Numbered from the stretch's first letter, positions 52,916 through 63,065 are shown. The stretch is 64,000 nucleotides of DNA from Lucinisca nassula (GCA_963580285.1 OY757026.1:83798651-83862650); one strand, 5' to 3'. The notes: generated from the letters alone by a model not told the origin. Numbers and translations: made by a program.

Positions 52916-53406
52916 TGTTAACGCGATTTCGCAATAGCTCCCCTGATGACCTCCCTTGTCCAAGGGAAAAGGGAACACCCGGCAGATTTGTTCGCCATTT
53001 TTCAAAGGGAGACAATTTCCGGGACTTCCTGTTCGCTTTTTCAATTGGGTCACTCCTTCTGATAAAGGGTTCTACTCTTAAAGGAAAGAATTTGCACTTT
53101 CTCTCCTTTAAAGACACATTTTTCGATTACATAACGCCCTAATGAACATTTATTGAAACATCCAGTTTTGAGATAAAATACATTTGGGGTATTGTGGCTG
53201 TCATACAGATAGAGGACCAAGAGAGGGTAATAAATTACCTAGGGATGTGAATTTGACAAATGACATCTATTCATTTACACCGAAGTCCTTATTTTGATTT
53301 GCAAGGAAGAAACAACAGCACATTTTTCCGATTTTAAATTTAGTAGCAAATATATATTGGTTATATTTTTCCACCAAAAATGTATTTTTTTCAGATAAAA
53401 TCCTGA
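52916..53406. other. No gene recognised
   Basis: ACACCCGGCAGATTTGTTCG CC ATTTTTCAAAGGGA (52975) recurs in similar form at 63610 (ACACCTGGGAGATTTGCCGCC), so part of this is an unnamed dispersed repeat. The 75-residue frame here is not conserved at the second site. Confidence 0.45.
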
Positions 53407-53580
53407 TAACTTTATTATTTCTGCTCAAAACATATTGTGGATACTCGTTAGAACCACCTCGGCGAAGCGGTTCTGACGAGTACCCACAATTTGTTTTTAC
53501 AGTGTGACTGCTCGTTAGAACTGCCTCCATGAGACGATTGTAACGAGCACCCTAAACCTATGTTTGCAGTGTAAATAAAT
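53407..53580. mobile_element. Family A/B hairpin core, two units
   Basis: TTATTTCTGCTCAAAACATA, GATACTCGTTAGAACCACC / GGTTCTGACGAGTACCC, then a second half-unit GACTGCTCGTTAGAACTGCC / CGATTGTAACGAGCACCC. Only core sequence remains; ends are not recognisable. Confidence 0.65.
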
Positions 53581-53635
53581 GTGCTTGTTATTTTAGTTTT
53601 AAACTTGAAAAGGTGAAATAAAATCTTAAAATATT

Positions 53636-53636
<1 letters not shown>

Positions 53637-53689
<53 letters not shown>
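53637..53689. repeat. (CT)n microsatellite
   Basis: Pure TC/CT run of about 26 units. An (AAAT)n tract follows at 53801-53827. Confidence 0.9.
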
Positions 53690-53692
<3 letters not shown>

Positions 53693-54402
53693 GATTGTGT
53701 CTAAAACAAGAAACATTTTATAGTTCCATCTTGATTGAAACTATAAAATGCTAACGTTTAAGACATTATATGATTTGTGTGTCACATACTTTCAACCAAA
53801 ATAAATAAATAAATAAATAAATAAAGGTTAAATGATTGATTAAAGTTTGAGGTTAATTAATTCATTTACCTTGTTTGTTTCATTCTTTGCGCTTTTGAGT
53901 AAAGGAAACAATGGATATCAGTGTTTTCCTTTACTTTATTTTAAAATAAAAAAGAAGTAATTTAAAACAATATTTCGTTGGAAACAATCTCAGTAAATTA
54001 TGCTATCCCTCAAGTACCCTTATGCCCCCCTGTTAAACATATCAATCTGTTCATAATCACCTCATAATCACTTAGATAAGATATGCCTTTGATGTTCACT
54101 ATGGCTCGAAGGAAATAATTATTGGAGATCATTAGACAGGCCACCCCTTTTATATAAGGAAAAAATGTGTCTTTAAGTGTTGAACCCTATTGACATGGGA
54201 GACAAAATTACTTTTGTAGGACTTGCCTCCTCTGAAGTTGTTCCCATTCCCCTTAAATTCACACAAACTTTCGCCATCATTAGAAGCATTTTTCCCAGCA
54301 GTATTGGCTGTAACACATGTTTTGTTTGAATGGTGGTTTTACCTCCCTGTCAATACTATTTAGGTCATGTATCTCCACGCACCAATTTGCCTGGACATTT
54401 TG
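53690..54402. other. No gene recognised
   Basis: AT-rich. ACATTTTATAGTTCC and its near-complement AACTATAAAATG at 53713-53751 form a small hairpin. 54300-54370 has a faint repeat D tail (GTGGTTTTACCTCCCTGTC). Confidence 0.45.
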
Positions 54403-54658
54403 CCGTTCCAAGGCGGTTCTTCTGTCGCAATTTATTTTTGTAATGGTTTGTCTTTGGGTGTTTGTGTCGCTTATATTATTTTATTTTGGATAGCCTTTTG
54501 GCCATTTTGTGGGAAAGTAACTGTCCTTTTGGCTTTCCGCTGTTGGTGTTTCCGTTGGGGTCTTTTGCTTCATGTTTTGTTTCTTTCCCCTTCGTGACTC
54601 TGATGGGAGCTGTCGGTTAATTGTATCGATTCCTGACCATTGCATCTACTTCTATTTT
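54403..54658 (+). mobile_element. PLE 3' untranslated fragment, forward
   Basis: CCGTTCCAAGGCGGTTCTTC, GTTTGTCTTTGGGTGTTTG, GGGAAAGTAACTGTCCTTTT, to GATTCCTGACCATTGCATC and TACTTCTATTTTA. Followed at 54660-54745 by a reverse repeat D fragment (ATGCGGTCGGTTTCAGCTC, CAAGCCCCGATGGTCGG). Confidence 0.8.
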
Positions 54659-54918
54659 AGACCCTCTAAGCCGTGTACTATTATGCATATGCGGTCGGTT
54701 TCAGCTCTGCTAGAATCTATTTCTCCAAGCCCCGATGGTCGGAGGTCCATGTAATATATGCATGTAAGTCCTTGGTAATGTGTTTGGTGCAAAGCAACGC
54801 CATTATTAAACCAGTATAGTTGCTTTAGACGACATTCATATTCCAAGCTCACCTGGTTTGCGAGTGACGTCATAAATTTGCGGTTTTTCGCGTCATGATA
54901 TTCCCCATAGTGACTTGT

Positions 54919-55203
54919 CATTACGAAAACACGCCTGTATTAATACATTGTAAACTTTACCGCCGAAAAAACGAAAATTTTAAGATGACAAATTGTGATA
55001 TTTTTTCTTTTTTCTGCTCAAAATAGAGTGAGGATTCTCATTAGAACCGCCTCACTGTGTCGGTTCTAACGAGTACCCACAATCTATACTTTAGAGCAGA
55101 AATAAGATAAATAAAGTTTACCCATGAATATACCAATTAACTATATAAAAGTGGGGTTCAAGGGGGGGGGGGGTCAAAATTATATAGGCGCGTTTTCATG
55201 CTG
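54919..55203 (-). mobile_element. Family A MITE, complete
   Basis: CATTACGAAAACACGCCTGT to TATAGGCGCGTTTTCATG. A G run of about 11 (55162-55172) has expanded inside the AAGGGGGTCAAAATT block, which in other copies has four or five G. Confidence 0.85.
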
Positions 55204-55464
55204 TGCTGGAAAATCGGTTCCTCAGTTCATTGCCTCTATTGGCTCGCCGCATCAGAATGAGCTCCCCGTTATCCGGCAAGTAGTATACAAAATTCATCAC
55301 TGTAGGTGTACAATTGGCACTTTTGGCACACAGGTTTTGATTTACAGATTAGTTCGGGCTAATAACTCCCAGTTTGGCGGTCTCAAATCACGAGTTGTAT
55401 AGTAGTTGCAGACTAGGGAACCCGGGAAGGGACGTTTCTGTTTCAGTATCTAGCAGAACAGAAA

Positions 55465-55775
55465 TCAAAACAATACAATTAGAGTGCAACAGAAAACAAG
55501 AAATGTGTCGTTTATACAATATAATATGTCGTTTAAACGGCATTTTTATTGTTTTCTGTTCCATTCTGACAAAAGTAGAGTGGAATGTAAAACAATAAAA
55601 TTAGAAAGGAACAGACGTTTAAACAACATATTTTTGTTTTCTATTCCACTCTGAAAAAGTAGCGTGGAATTAAAAACAATAAAATAAGAATGGAAAAGAA
55701 AACGAAAACATGTCGTTTAAACGACATATTTCTTGGTTTTTTTCTTTTCCACACTTAAAAGGTAGCGTGGAATGA
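55465..55775. repeat. Tandem array, about 105-bp unit, GTTTAAAC-centred hairpins
   Basis: Three units, each with an A-rich left half (AACAATAAAATTAGAA, GGAACAGA), a palindrome ATGTCGTTTAAACGACAT (perfect in the third) and the complementary right half (TTTTGTTTTCTGTTCCA), followed by GTAGCGTGGAAT. Every unit folds on itself. 55204-55464 has no feature. Confidence 0.75.
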
Positions 55776-56479
55776 TATCATTTGCGCCCACTTTTAGATA
55801 TTCTGTTTCCAAGTCACCCGATTGTGTGAATTCAACTGTAACACAAACAAAGCTGTGGCGTATATGGCCATTTTGTCCGCTGGTAGAAACCATGCGAAAG
55901 GCACTCTACCGAAACTTCTGGTGGACTCAGAGAATATGACATATATTGACATCACCTGAATAGCGCCTAGTCAAACTTATCTGCAACTACTAAAAAGATT
56001 TATTACACTCGGAAAAAACCTTTCGCAATTGTTTAAGAAATCCCGCATAAAATTATTGACTGTCATACATTTGTAACGTTACGCTATGATAGAACATTGA
56101 ATTGTACTCCTATCATATAAAATCCTAAAACGTCGGGCAAATTGAGAACTTGCTGTTATTCTCCAAAATATTTTACAAATTTGTTTCACGTGTCCAACAG
56201 GTGCAGACGGGATGGCAAACAGTGCATACCCTGTTCAGACTACTCCTTGAGCAGTCAGATCTAGGTCTGCACTGTTTGCTTAAGCCTGCCTGTCCCAATA
56301 CTTGGCGTTCTTATGGTAGTTGCATGAATAGGCATGGTGGTGTCTAATTTTAACGATAGAAGCGTCTACTGCACAGACTGGGGTGAAAGGGTTATAAGAA
56401 AAACGTTAAGAAGCCGACTTCATTTCATAGAACTATGATGAATACATGTATACGTTTTCAGGGTACTATCTTTGTATAG
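55776..56479. other. No gene recognised
   Basis: GTCTGCACTGTTTGCTTAAGC at 56269 resembles GTCTTCACTGTTTTGTTGAAGC at 58365 and GTCTTCACTGTTTGTTTCAGG at 63577, suggesting another unnamed dispersed repeat. Confidence 0.4.
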
Positions 56480-56598
56480 TACAGTAAAACTCCTTAATTA
56501 AGACCACTTTTGGGACGAAAGGTGGTCTCTTATTGGGAGACACTGGATGTGGAAACACCAAGAAAGAATAACTGAAACCTTCTCATTAGTCTTTTAAA

Positions 56599-57352
56599 AT
56601 AGAAGTAGAAGCAATGATCAGGAATCGATACAATTAACCCACAACTCCCATCAGAGACACTAAAGGGAAAGAAACACAAATAGGAAACAACAGACCCCAA
56701 CGGAAACAACAGCAGAAAGCCAAAAGGACAGTAACTTTCCCACAAAATGGCCGATAGGCTATCTAAAATACAATAATATAAGCGACACAAACACCCAAAG
56801 ACAAACCATAACAAAAATAAATCGCGACAGAAGAACCGCCTTGGAACGGTGGAACGGTCAGCGGAAACGAATTCCACTGGGGGGGGGGGGGATGGCTTAA
56901 ATCGATTTTACGTGGCCACAATCCTCGCCCTTATTTCCGTCGCGATTTAGACATTGTCAAATAATTTGTTCAGTCCGCATGAAGGCCTCCTAACTCATCA
57001 CTGCAACATCTCCGTAAAAACAAATAAACAAACAAGATGAAGAGATGAAACAACGGTGAGGACTCGACAGTAAGAAACCACTGAAATGCTGGAGCAAAAA
57101 AAAACCAACAGTTAGACTCCAATGGGCCCGACAAGAATTAGAGCATCAGGCACCAGCCAACATTACCTTGAATTAGATCTGTCTAATTCTCAAGTCTTTA
57201 CACTGAAACCGTCATAGAATCTGAGGTCTGACCATCCGGCATGCAATTAAAGAGGGAAGTAAAGTTGTCAATATTGAATTTTCAAATTAAATCAGAATGA
57301 CGTCTATAAAATTTTGAAAAGGCTTTGCGTAGTTTATCGTACAGATAACCCT
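56599..57352 (-). mobile_element. PLE fragment, reverse arm of inverted pair
   Basis: 3' terminus ATAGAAGTAGAAGCAATGAT at 56599, full 3' region, short RT C-terminal piece, ending at GTACAGATAACCCTGAT. Part of the C-terminus is deleted (AAAGTTGTCAATATTGAATT joins distant positions). Confidence 0.8.
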
Positions 57353-58246
57353 GATAAGCCTTTCCAAAATGTTATAGACGTCATTTTGATTTAATTTCAA
57401 AATTCAATACTGGACTTAAATCTCTGCTGCAACAAGGTCTATCGGAACCCGAATTTTATGGTGACTTAGTATATAAATTTAGAAAAAAATTATAACAGCA
57501 ATGACTTCAGCACCCAATTTGGTAAAATCATTCTTCGATATAAAAAGATTGGATACAACATAAATGTTATACGACAGACTGCATGCATGGTAGTTAACCC
57601 AATCACGGTTGACATATATGCTTCCCTCTTTAATTGCACGCCGGTAGATCAGGCCTCAGATTCTATGACGGTTCCAACGTAAAGGCTTGGTTGGTTGGTA
57701 CCTGATGCTCTGTCTCTGGTCGGGCCCATTGGAGTCTAACTGTTGGCTTTCTTTTGCTCCAGCATTTCTGTTGTTTCTTGCTGTCGAGTACTCACCGCTG
57801 TTTCATCTCTGTGGTTGTTTGATTTTTGTGTTCACGGAGATGTTGCACTGATGAGTTAGGAAGTCTTCATGCGGACGGAACAAATTATTTTTAACTTAAT
57901 CGCGACGGAAGTAAGGGCGAGGATTGTGGCCACGTAAAATAGATTTAAGCCCCCCTCCCAACCCACCCCCAGTGGAATTCGTTTCCGCTGACCGTTCCAA
58001 GGCGGTTCTTCTGTCGCGGTTATTTTTTGTAATAGTTTGTCTTTGGGTGTTTGTGTCGATCAAATTATTTTATTTTGGATAGCCTTTTGGCCATTTTTTG
58101 GGAAAGTAACTGCCCTTTTGGCTTTCCGCTGTTACCGTTTCCGTTGGGGTCTGTTGCCTCATGTTGTGTTCTTTCCACTGGTGTCTCTGATGGGAGCTGT
58201 GGGTTAATTGAATCGATTCCTGATCATTGCCTCTTCTTTTAGTTTG
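57353..58246 (+). mobile_element. PLE fragment, forward arm of inverted pair
   Basis: Begins AAGCCTTTCCAAAATGTTAT (RT codons for KAFSKCYRRHFD-like sequence), then LLQQGLSEPEFYGDLVYKF, an A-run frameshift at about 57483, IILRYKKIGYNINVIRQT, and the 3' region ending GATCATTGCCTCTTCTTTTA. The 3' terminus lies outermost on both arms, so the pair is head to head. Confidence 0.8.
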
Positions 58247-58303
58247 AAAAGCAGATTTAGTCTTAATTTTATATGGTCTTAATATCGGAATTATAGTGTA
58301 TCT

Positions 58304-58701
58304 AGACCTTCTAATCTGGCTTACGTATCGACTGTTCACAATGACAGTGATGGCGTCTGATCAGGGTCTTCACTGTTTTGTTGAAGCATAGGGATCGTTG
58401 GAAAACTTACAAATCATAAAATAAACCAGAAACCACGTATCGGGAAGAAGTTTCTATTGGTAATTAAAGTCTGCAAAATATTATAATCTATAAATAATGA
58501 TATAATTTATTGAAGGACCGTCGGCCTGTTTTCGACTATACAATTTCTCCCGTGAGATCGAAAGCTTTGCTGTATCGCCCTGTTTACTGACTTTAAGTGT
58601 GAGATTCGCCACTTTTCCTGTTTTCTCTCCCTGCAAAGAAAAATCAAAGCAGTAACAGCACTGATCTCTGAATTTTCTAGTAGTTTAATATTGTTTCAAA
58701 C
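58304..58701. other. No gene recognised
   Basis: Low-copy AT-rich sequence; see the note on GTCTTCACTGTTT under 55776-56479. Confidence 0.5.
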
Positions 58702-58969
58702 CATAATACACCCATGCGATACAGTGCATTTTTTCACATCTCCAAAATAGCTACTTTTCTGATGATAATCCGTGTTTATACTGCAAACATAGGTAGTGTG
58801 TACTCGTTAGAACCGCCTCATTGGGGCGGTTCTAACGAGTACCCACAACCTATATATTGGAGTTGAAATAAGAATAAATAGTGTATACCCCCGTTAACCC
58901 CAGTTTTCTCTATATAAAGGGGATGGGGGTTTAGGGGGATGTTCATTTAACGGACTTGGTCATGTGATG
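58702..58969 (+). mobile_element. Family B foldback MITE
   Basis: CATAATACACCCATGCGATA at the left, core GTGTACTCGTTAGAACCGCC / GGCGGTTCTAACGAGTACCC with apex TCATTGG, and right end GTTCATTTAACGGACTTGGT CATGTGATG. Confidence 0.75.
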
Positions 58970-59165
58970 TCTGGATTTAACTCTGCAATAGAAATTGTTA
59001 TTCTACCGATATTAACCTTTCAAGGGATGGAATTTCACGAACTGATGTACACGTACTCCGTCGTTACGTTTGACGTCATTTCACTTACAGTGACGTCAAA
59101 AACGATTCACTATTATCATCATTATAAGCAGAACGTCGACTAACGTAGTTAAATCAACACCTAGA

Positions 59166-59196
59166 ATTGAAAGGTATACAAGAAAAAGAATTTTAA

Positions 59197-59262
<66 letters not shown>

Positions 59263-59482
59263 GGGGTGAATAGAAAAACCCGCTCCTCGGGATCAAAGAC
59301 CGGCATAACTCGGTAAGCGTCATCATGCCGGGCAGTGACATTCGGTATGGATATTTCCCTCCACCACTCACACCCATGTAAGATAGAAAAAATCCGCTCC
59401 GATGGTCATAGTCCTGCATCACGAGGTTTGCCGAGTGATGCCGGACTGTGATCCCGAGGAACGAGCTATCTATCCACCTCTG
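59166..59482 (-). repeat. Family E element with two hairpins and a GT run
   Basis: AAGGTATACAAGAAAAAGAAT, GT run 59199-59255, then two successive hairpin modules: ACCGGCATAACTCGG / TCATCATGCCGGGCAG (59300-59340) and TCCTGCATCACGAGG / GAGTGATGCCGGACTG (59412-59448). Other copies have only one. Confidence 0.65.
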
Positions 59483-59498
59483 ATCATTGCCTTCAGAG

Positions 59499-59662
59499 GT
59501 AAACCTTTTTTATATTACTGCTCTAAAATAAAGATTACCCGTTAGAACCGCCGCGATGATATTTTGAGCAGAAAAAAATCACAATTTTTCATATATATAT
59601 ATAAAAAAGATATTTCGGAGCTAAAATTTACAATGTATCCGTATAAGCGTGTTTTCGTAATA
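59499..59662 (+). mobile_element. Family A MITE, core-deleted
   Basis: GGTAAACCTTTTTTATATTAC, GCTCTAAAATAAAGATTACCC, GTTAGAACCGCCGCGATGATA, then ATATTTTGAGCAGAAAAAAA and AAGCGTGTTTTCGTAAT. The right core arm and the left TIR are gone. Confidence 0.7.
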
Positions 59663-59678
59663 TTAAGTTTATTGGTCA

Positions 59679-59840
59679 GTGATTTGAGGTTTACCGTCCC
59701 CGTCAACACTGTAAAGGTAATTTTGGAGTCGTTGCTTCCAATTCTAACGTATTTTTGTTCTGACACTGAGATAAAATTACATCTCATGCCCTGCCACATA
59801 ATGAAACCAACACGGTTTATAAGCATGGGCCGTCCAACAC
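59679..59840 (-). repeat. Repeat D, reverse, diverged
   Basis: TGATTTGAGGTTTACCGTCC, CGTCAACACTGTAAAGGTAA, GAAACCAACACGGTTTATAAG. Truncated before the GTACTGGTAAACC block. Confidence 0.65.
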
Positions 59841-59903
59841 GTGATAAAAACGGGAATTATCTTGAAGAGAAAAATACCTCCGATAAGACAGTTGTGTTGA
59901 TAT

Positions 59904-60182
59904 CATGATGTGAACAAGTCCGTGAAATGAACACCCCCTAAACCCCACTTTATATAGAGAAAACTGGGGTTTAAGGGGGTAAACATTATTTTTTTTATTT
60001 TTACTCCCAGACATAGATTGTGGGTACTCGTTACAACCGCCTCAATGAGGCGGTTCTAACGAGCACCCACAACCTATGTTTGTAGTATTTATAAGAAAAA
60101 TATCGCATATTTTAATCAGAAAAGTAGCCATTTTTGAGATGTGAAAAAAGGCACTATGCCATACGGGCGTGTTATCGTAATG
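59904..60182 (-). mobile_element. Family B foldback MITE, complete
   Basis: CATGATGTGAACAAGTCCGTG to CATACGGGCGTGTTATCGTAATG. Core apex CCGCCTCAATGAGGCGG. Defines both ends of family B best. Confidence 0.8.
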
Positions 60183-60337
60183 TGAATTTGAGGTAAGTTG
60201 TTTTGAAAAAAAAAACGCATATCCTGTTCGCCAAAACGCAGAGCTAAAATGCAAGTTATTGTGGGTCTTCGTCAGACCAACGTGTCACCTTTGTTTTCAT
60301 TGTACGTTCCTGTTCAAAAGTAGGTTCCCCGTTCATG

Positions 60338-60617
60338 CATTACGCAAACACGCCTATACAAACACATTGCCACCTTTATCGCCGAAAAAATGAAAATTTG
60401 ATGATGAAAAATTGTGATATTTTTCTTATTTCTGCTCAAAATATAGATTGTGGGCACTCGTTAGAACCGCCTCATCGAGGCGGTTCTAACGAATACCCAC
60501 AATCTATATTTTAGAACAGAAATAAGAAAAATAAGGTATATCCCCGGAAACCCCAGTTTTACTATATAAAAAAGGGGTTCAATGGGTTTAAAATTATATA
60601 GGCGTGTTTTCGTGATG
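60338..60617 (-). mobile_element. Family A MITE, complete, near-consensus
   Basis: CATTACGCAAACACGCCTAT to TATAGGCGTGTTTTCGTGATG. The hairpin from TTCTTATTTCTGCTC (60423) to GAACAGAAATAAGAA (60533) is almost perfect. Good reference copy. Confidence 0.9.
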
Positions 60618-60854
60618 AGAAAAAATGCCATCACACTCTCCGACGTGCATGCGCAGTCAAGTTATACGGTGAGAAAATATCAGCTGTTAAATAATAGTTC
60701 TGACCTATATCTTATCGTCATACCAAATATAAACAAAATCCATCATATCGTCGGAAAATGAGGTCTTATAAATTTAAACATAAAAAAAATCTTTGACCTT
60801 GATCATTAGATCATGGGTGGGTATATTGCTGAATAAAAGTTTGGACTTTGATCT

Positions 60855-61260
60855 GTGAGTGAGTGAATTTTTTTAGTTTTACGTCCCACCAACAGCTCAG
60901 GTCATACGGAGACGGGACCTCGGTTTAAAGACTCATCCTAAAGTCTGGAGCTATCAAACTTTCGGCCAACAAACCGTGGCAATCTGCACAATAAAACATT
61001 CCGCCAAATTACATGTAGCTACAAGCGGGTTCAACACTCAATAAGTTAAATCAGCTGTTCTATACCCTGTGTTTCACATAGGAACAAAACAAACAGCTCT
61101 AAAATGTTCTCTCAAACATGAACATTACACCGAAAACATTTTGCTTCAACTTGCCAGTGTTTCCGCCTAAACAATCGAAAGTCTGGAGAAGCCCGGGATC
61201 GATCCTGCGATCCCTGGTTTACAAGGCGAGTAGCGTAACCACTACACAACAGGGGCTTCT
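60855..61260 (-). mobile_element. SINE J, reverse, split by a 227-bp insertion
   Basis: GTGAGTGAGTGAATTTTTTTAG, GAGACGGGACCTCGG, ACTCATCCTAAAGTCTGGAG (to 60950), insertion 60951-61177, then AAAGTCTGGAGAAGCCCGG and head complement GCGTAACCACTACACAAC. The 11-bp AAAGTCTGGAG occurs at both edges of the insert. Confidence 0.8.
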
Positions 61261-61724
61261 ACTTTGATCTGTCATCATTACAACTATGAGCCCAATTCGT
61301 CGTATGGTTTGGAAAATATCAGCTGTTAAATGCATGTAACAAACACACTTTACGTAAAAATATCTAAATCTGTGACCTTTACCTGAGGTATTGCGCATGG
61401 GCGGGAGTATTGCTGATTATATTTTGGACCTATATCTATTATCAAACCATATGAACTCTTAAAAACTTTAACATAAATGCGGACGCCAATGCCGATTCAA
61501 ACGCTAACCCAAACGCCGACGCCAACGCCGGGGGAAGTACAATAGCCCTTCTTTGACTTCGTCGAGGAAAGCTGGAAAATCTGATTTAAGGGATTAAATG
61601 AAATAAAAGGTGCATACAGTTTTCCTATCGATCCCAGAAAAGCGTAGTGATGTCGTAACGTCAAAGTGTCCAGTCGTACTGGAGAGAAACTTGGTGACGT
61701 CGCGTGAGTGCATGTATTCAATGA
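61261..61724. other. No gene recognised
   Basis: ATATCAGCTGTTAAATGCATG (61317) echoes ATATCAGCTGTTAAATAATAG (60679), with TGACCTTTACCTGAG and TGACCTTGATCATTAG following each: a diverged direct duplication flanking the split SINE J. Otherwise no feature. Confidence 0.45.
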
Positions 61725-62078
61725 CATTACGAAAACACGCCTATTCAAATACATTGTAACTTTAACCGCCGAAAAATCGAAAATTTTAAGATGAAAACGT
61801 GTAATGTTTTTCTTATTTCTGCTCAAAATATAGATTGTGGGTACACGTTAGAACCGCCTCATCGAGGCGGTTCTAACGAGTACTTCTTATTTCTGCTCAA
61901 AATATTTACTGTGGGTACACGTTAGGACCGCCTCATCGAGGCGGTTCTAACGAGTACCCACAGTCTATATTTTAGAGCAGAAATAAGAAAAATAAGGTTT
62001 ACCCATCTAAATCCCAGTTTTACAATATAAAAGTGGGATTCAAGGGGGTCAAAATTATATAGGCGTGTTTTCATAATG
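61725..62078 (-). mobile_element. Family A MITE with duplicated hairpin core
   Basis: CATTACGAAAACACGCCTAT to TATAGGCGTGTTTTCATAATG. The left arm plus apex (TTCTTATTTCTGCTCAAAAT to TTCTAACGAGTAC) occurs twice in tandem, 61810-61883 and 61884-61960, before a single right arm. Confidence 0.9.
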
Positions 62079-62197
62079 AGAATGGACAATATTACGTCTC
62101 AATAGTCAACTTTAAGATTTTTTCTTCTCAAATTACACCAAGAATGCAAATATTAAAAACAATTATAACGATAATAGGACAAAAATATATTTCTTAC

Positions 62198-62349
62198 ATT
62201 GAGTTTATCTTTCTTGAGTACCCTTGGCTTTGCAGAACGGAAGTCATCGAGTGCTTCTTTATATCCACCAGTTTTCACAAAGACTGTATCATAGCCGTTA
62301 CTATAAATAGGGGTTGCCTTCTTCAGTATTTGATGAACGGCAGCTGCAC
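62198..62349 (-). CDS. Paralogous exon of the secreted-protein family
   Basis: Acceptor TTTTATGGATGCAG| just above 62349 (phase 1) and donor CTCAAT|GTAAGA just below 62198 (phase 0), the same phases as exon 3 at 43665-43810. It encodes AAAVHQILKKATPIYSNG, YDTVFVKTGGYKEALDDF and SAKPRVLKKDKLN: 50 codons plus the split one, two more than its homologue. 21 of 48 aligned residues are identical, with TVFVK-GGY, A and DF kept. No counterpart of exon 4 is recognisable downstream (to about 58 kb), nor a signal-peptide exon upstream within the window, so the gene is partial here or partly decayed. Confidence 0.7.
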
Positions 62350-62392
62350 CTGCATCCATAAAATAACTTAATTGTATAATATTGTAGAAACC

Positions 62393-62456
62393 TTGTGTCG
62401 CTGATGGGAGCTGTGGGTTAATTGTATCGATTCCTGATCATTGCCTTCACTTCTTT
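62393..62456 (+). mobile_element. PLE 3' terminus, 64 bp
   Basis: GTGTCGCTGATGGGAGCTG, GGGTTAATTGTATCGATTCC, TGATCATTGCCTTCACTTC. Lies in the intron next to the paralogous exon. Confidence 0.75.
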
Positions 62457-62639
62457 TTTGGTTTAAAATGTATTACTTTGTTTTATACATATATCTTTTA
62501 CACACATAGTGATGAAAAAAAAAATACAAACAACATCCAAAAGGGAATCGGAGAAAAGTGAAACGACTTATTCTGTATTCCTGGATTACATAACATTCGA
62601 AATTAATTCAATTTTGCAGAGTGTCTGGTCATGTAACTG

Positions 62640-62795
62640 ACGTTTTTTTTTTGGTTTTGATTTACGGCCCTTTCAAGATTATTTCACTCATATCGAGCCG
62701 ATCGGTGGGCGAAAACCGGAGTACCCGGAGGAAAAACACATGACCTTCCGTTGCAGAACTTGACGTCTCACATGTGACCCGAGCTAGGCTCGATA
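62640..62795 (-). mobile_element. SINE K, head truncated
   Basis: T run, GATTTACGGCCCTTTCAAGA, CATATCGAGCCGATCGGTG, GGAGTACCCGGAGGAAAAAC, ACATGTGACCCGAGCTAGGC. The tRNA-like head is cut off by PLE sequence at about 62796. Confidence 0.75.
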
Positions 62796-63065
62796 TAACT
62801 GACTTCAGCACTCGTAATAAATTATTAACTGCAACACTTCTTAATCAGGTCTTTCGGTATCATAAACTACGGAAATAGAAAGGAAGGCTATGTTCAGGAA
62901 TCTATACGATTCACTGCTCCCATCAGAAACACCAAAGTGAAAGAAACACAAACACGAATTAACTAAACCCTAATGGAAACATCAATAGCGGAAAGCCAAA
63001 AGGACATTTTCTTTCTCACAAAATGGCCAATCCAAATGGCTATGCAAAACAAATTTCACAAGATG
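62796..63065. mobile_element. Inverted PLE pair, short
   Basis: 62796-62868 is forward RT sequence (codons for TRNKLLTAT then YHKLR); 62870-63065 is a reverse 3' region (GAAAGGAAGGCTATGTTCAGG, CACCAAAGTGAAAGAAACAC, GAAAGCCAAAAGGACATTTT). Same type of head-to-tail/inverted junction as at 57352. Confidence 0.7.

Larger units (their letters stand above)
56480..58303 (+). mobile_element. Family F MITE split by an inverted PLE pair
   Basis: Left part 56480-56598 (TACAGTAAAACTCCTTAATT, GAATAACTGAAACCTTCTC) and right part 58247-58303 (AAAGCAGATTTAGTCTTAAT, ATCGGAATTATAGTGTATC). Joined at the TTTTAAA / AAAGCAG boundary they restore the order seen at 17681-17892. The hairpin of the left part is deleted to GACCACTTTTGGGACGAAAGG. 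Confidence 0.75.

Noticed and set aside
58000..62197. Search for an exon 4 counterpart on the - strand below the paralogous exon
   Set aside because: No frame with a VGDL-like and TIC-like pattern was found by eye; the exon may be lost, diverged or hidden.
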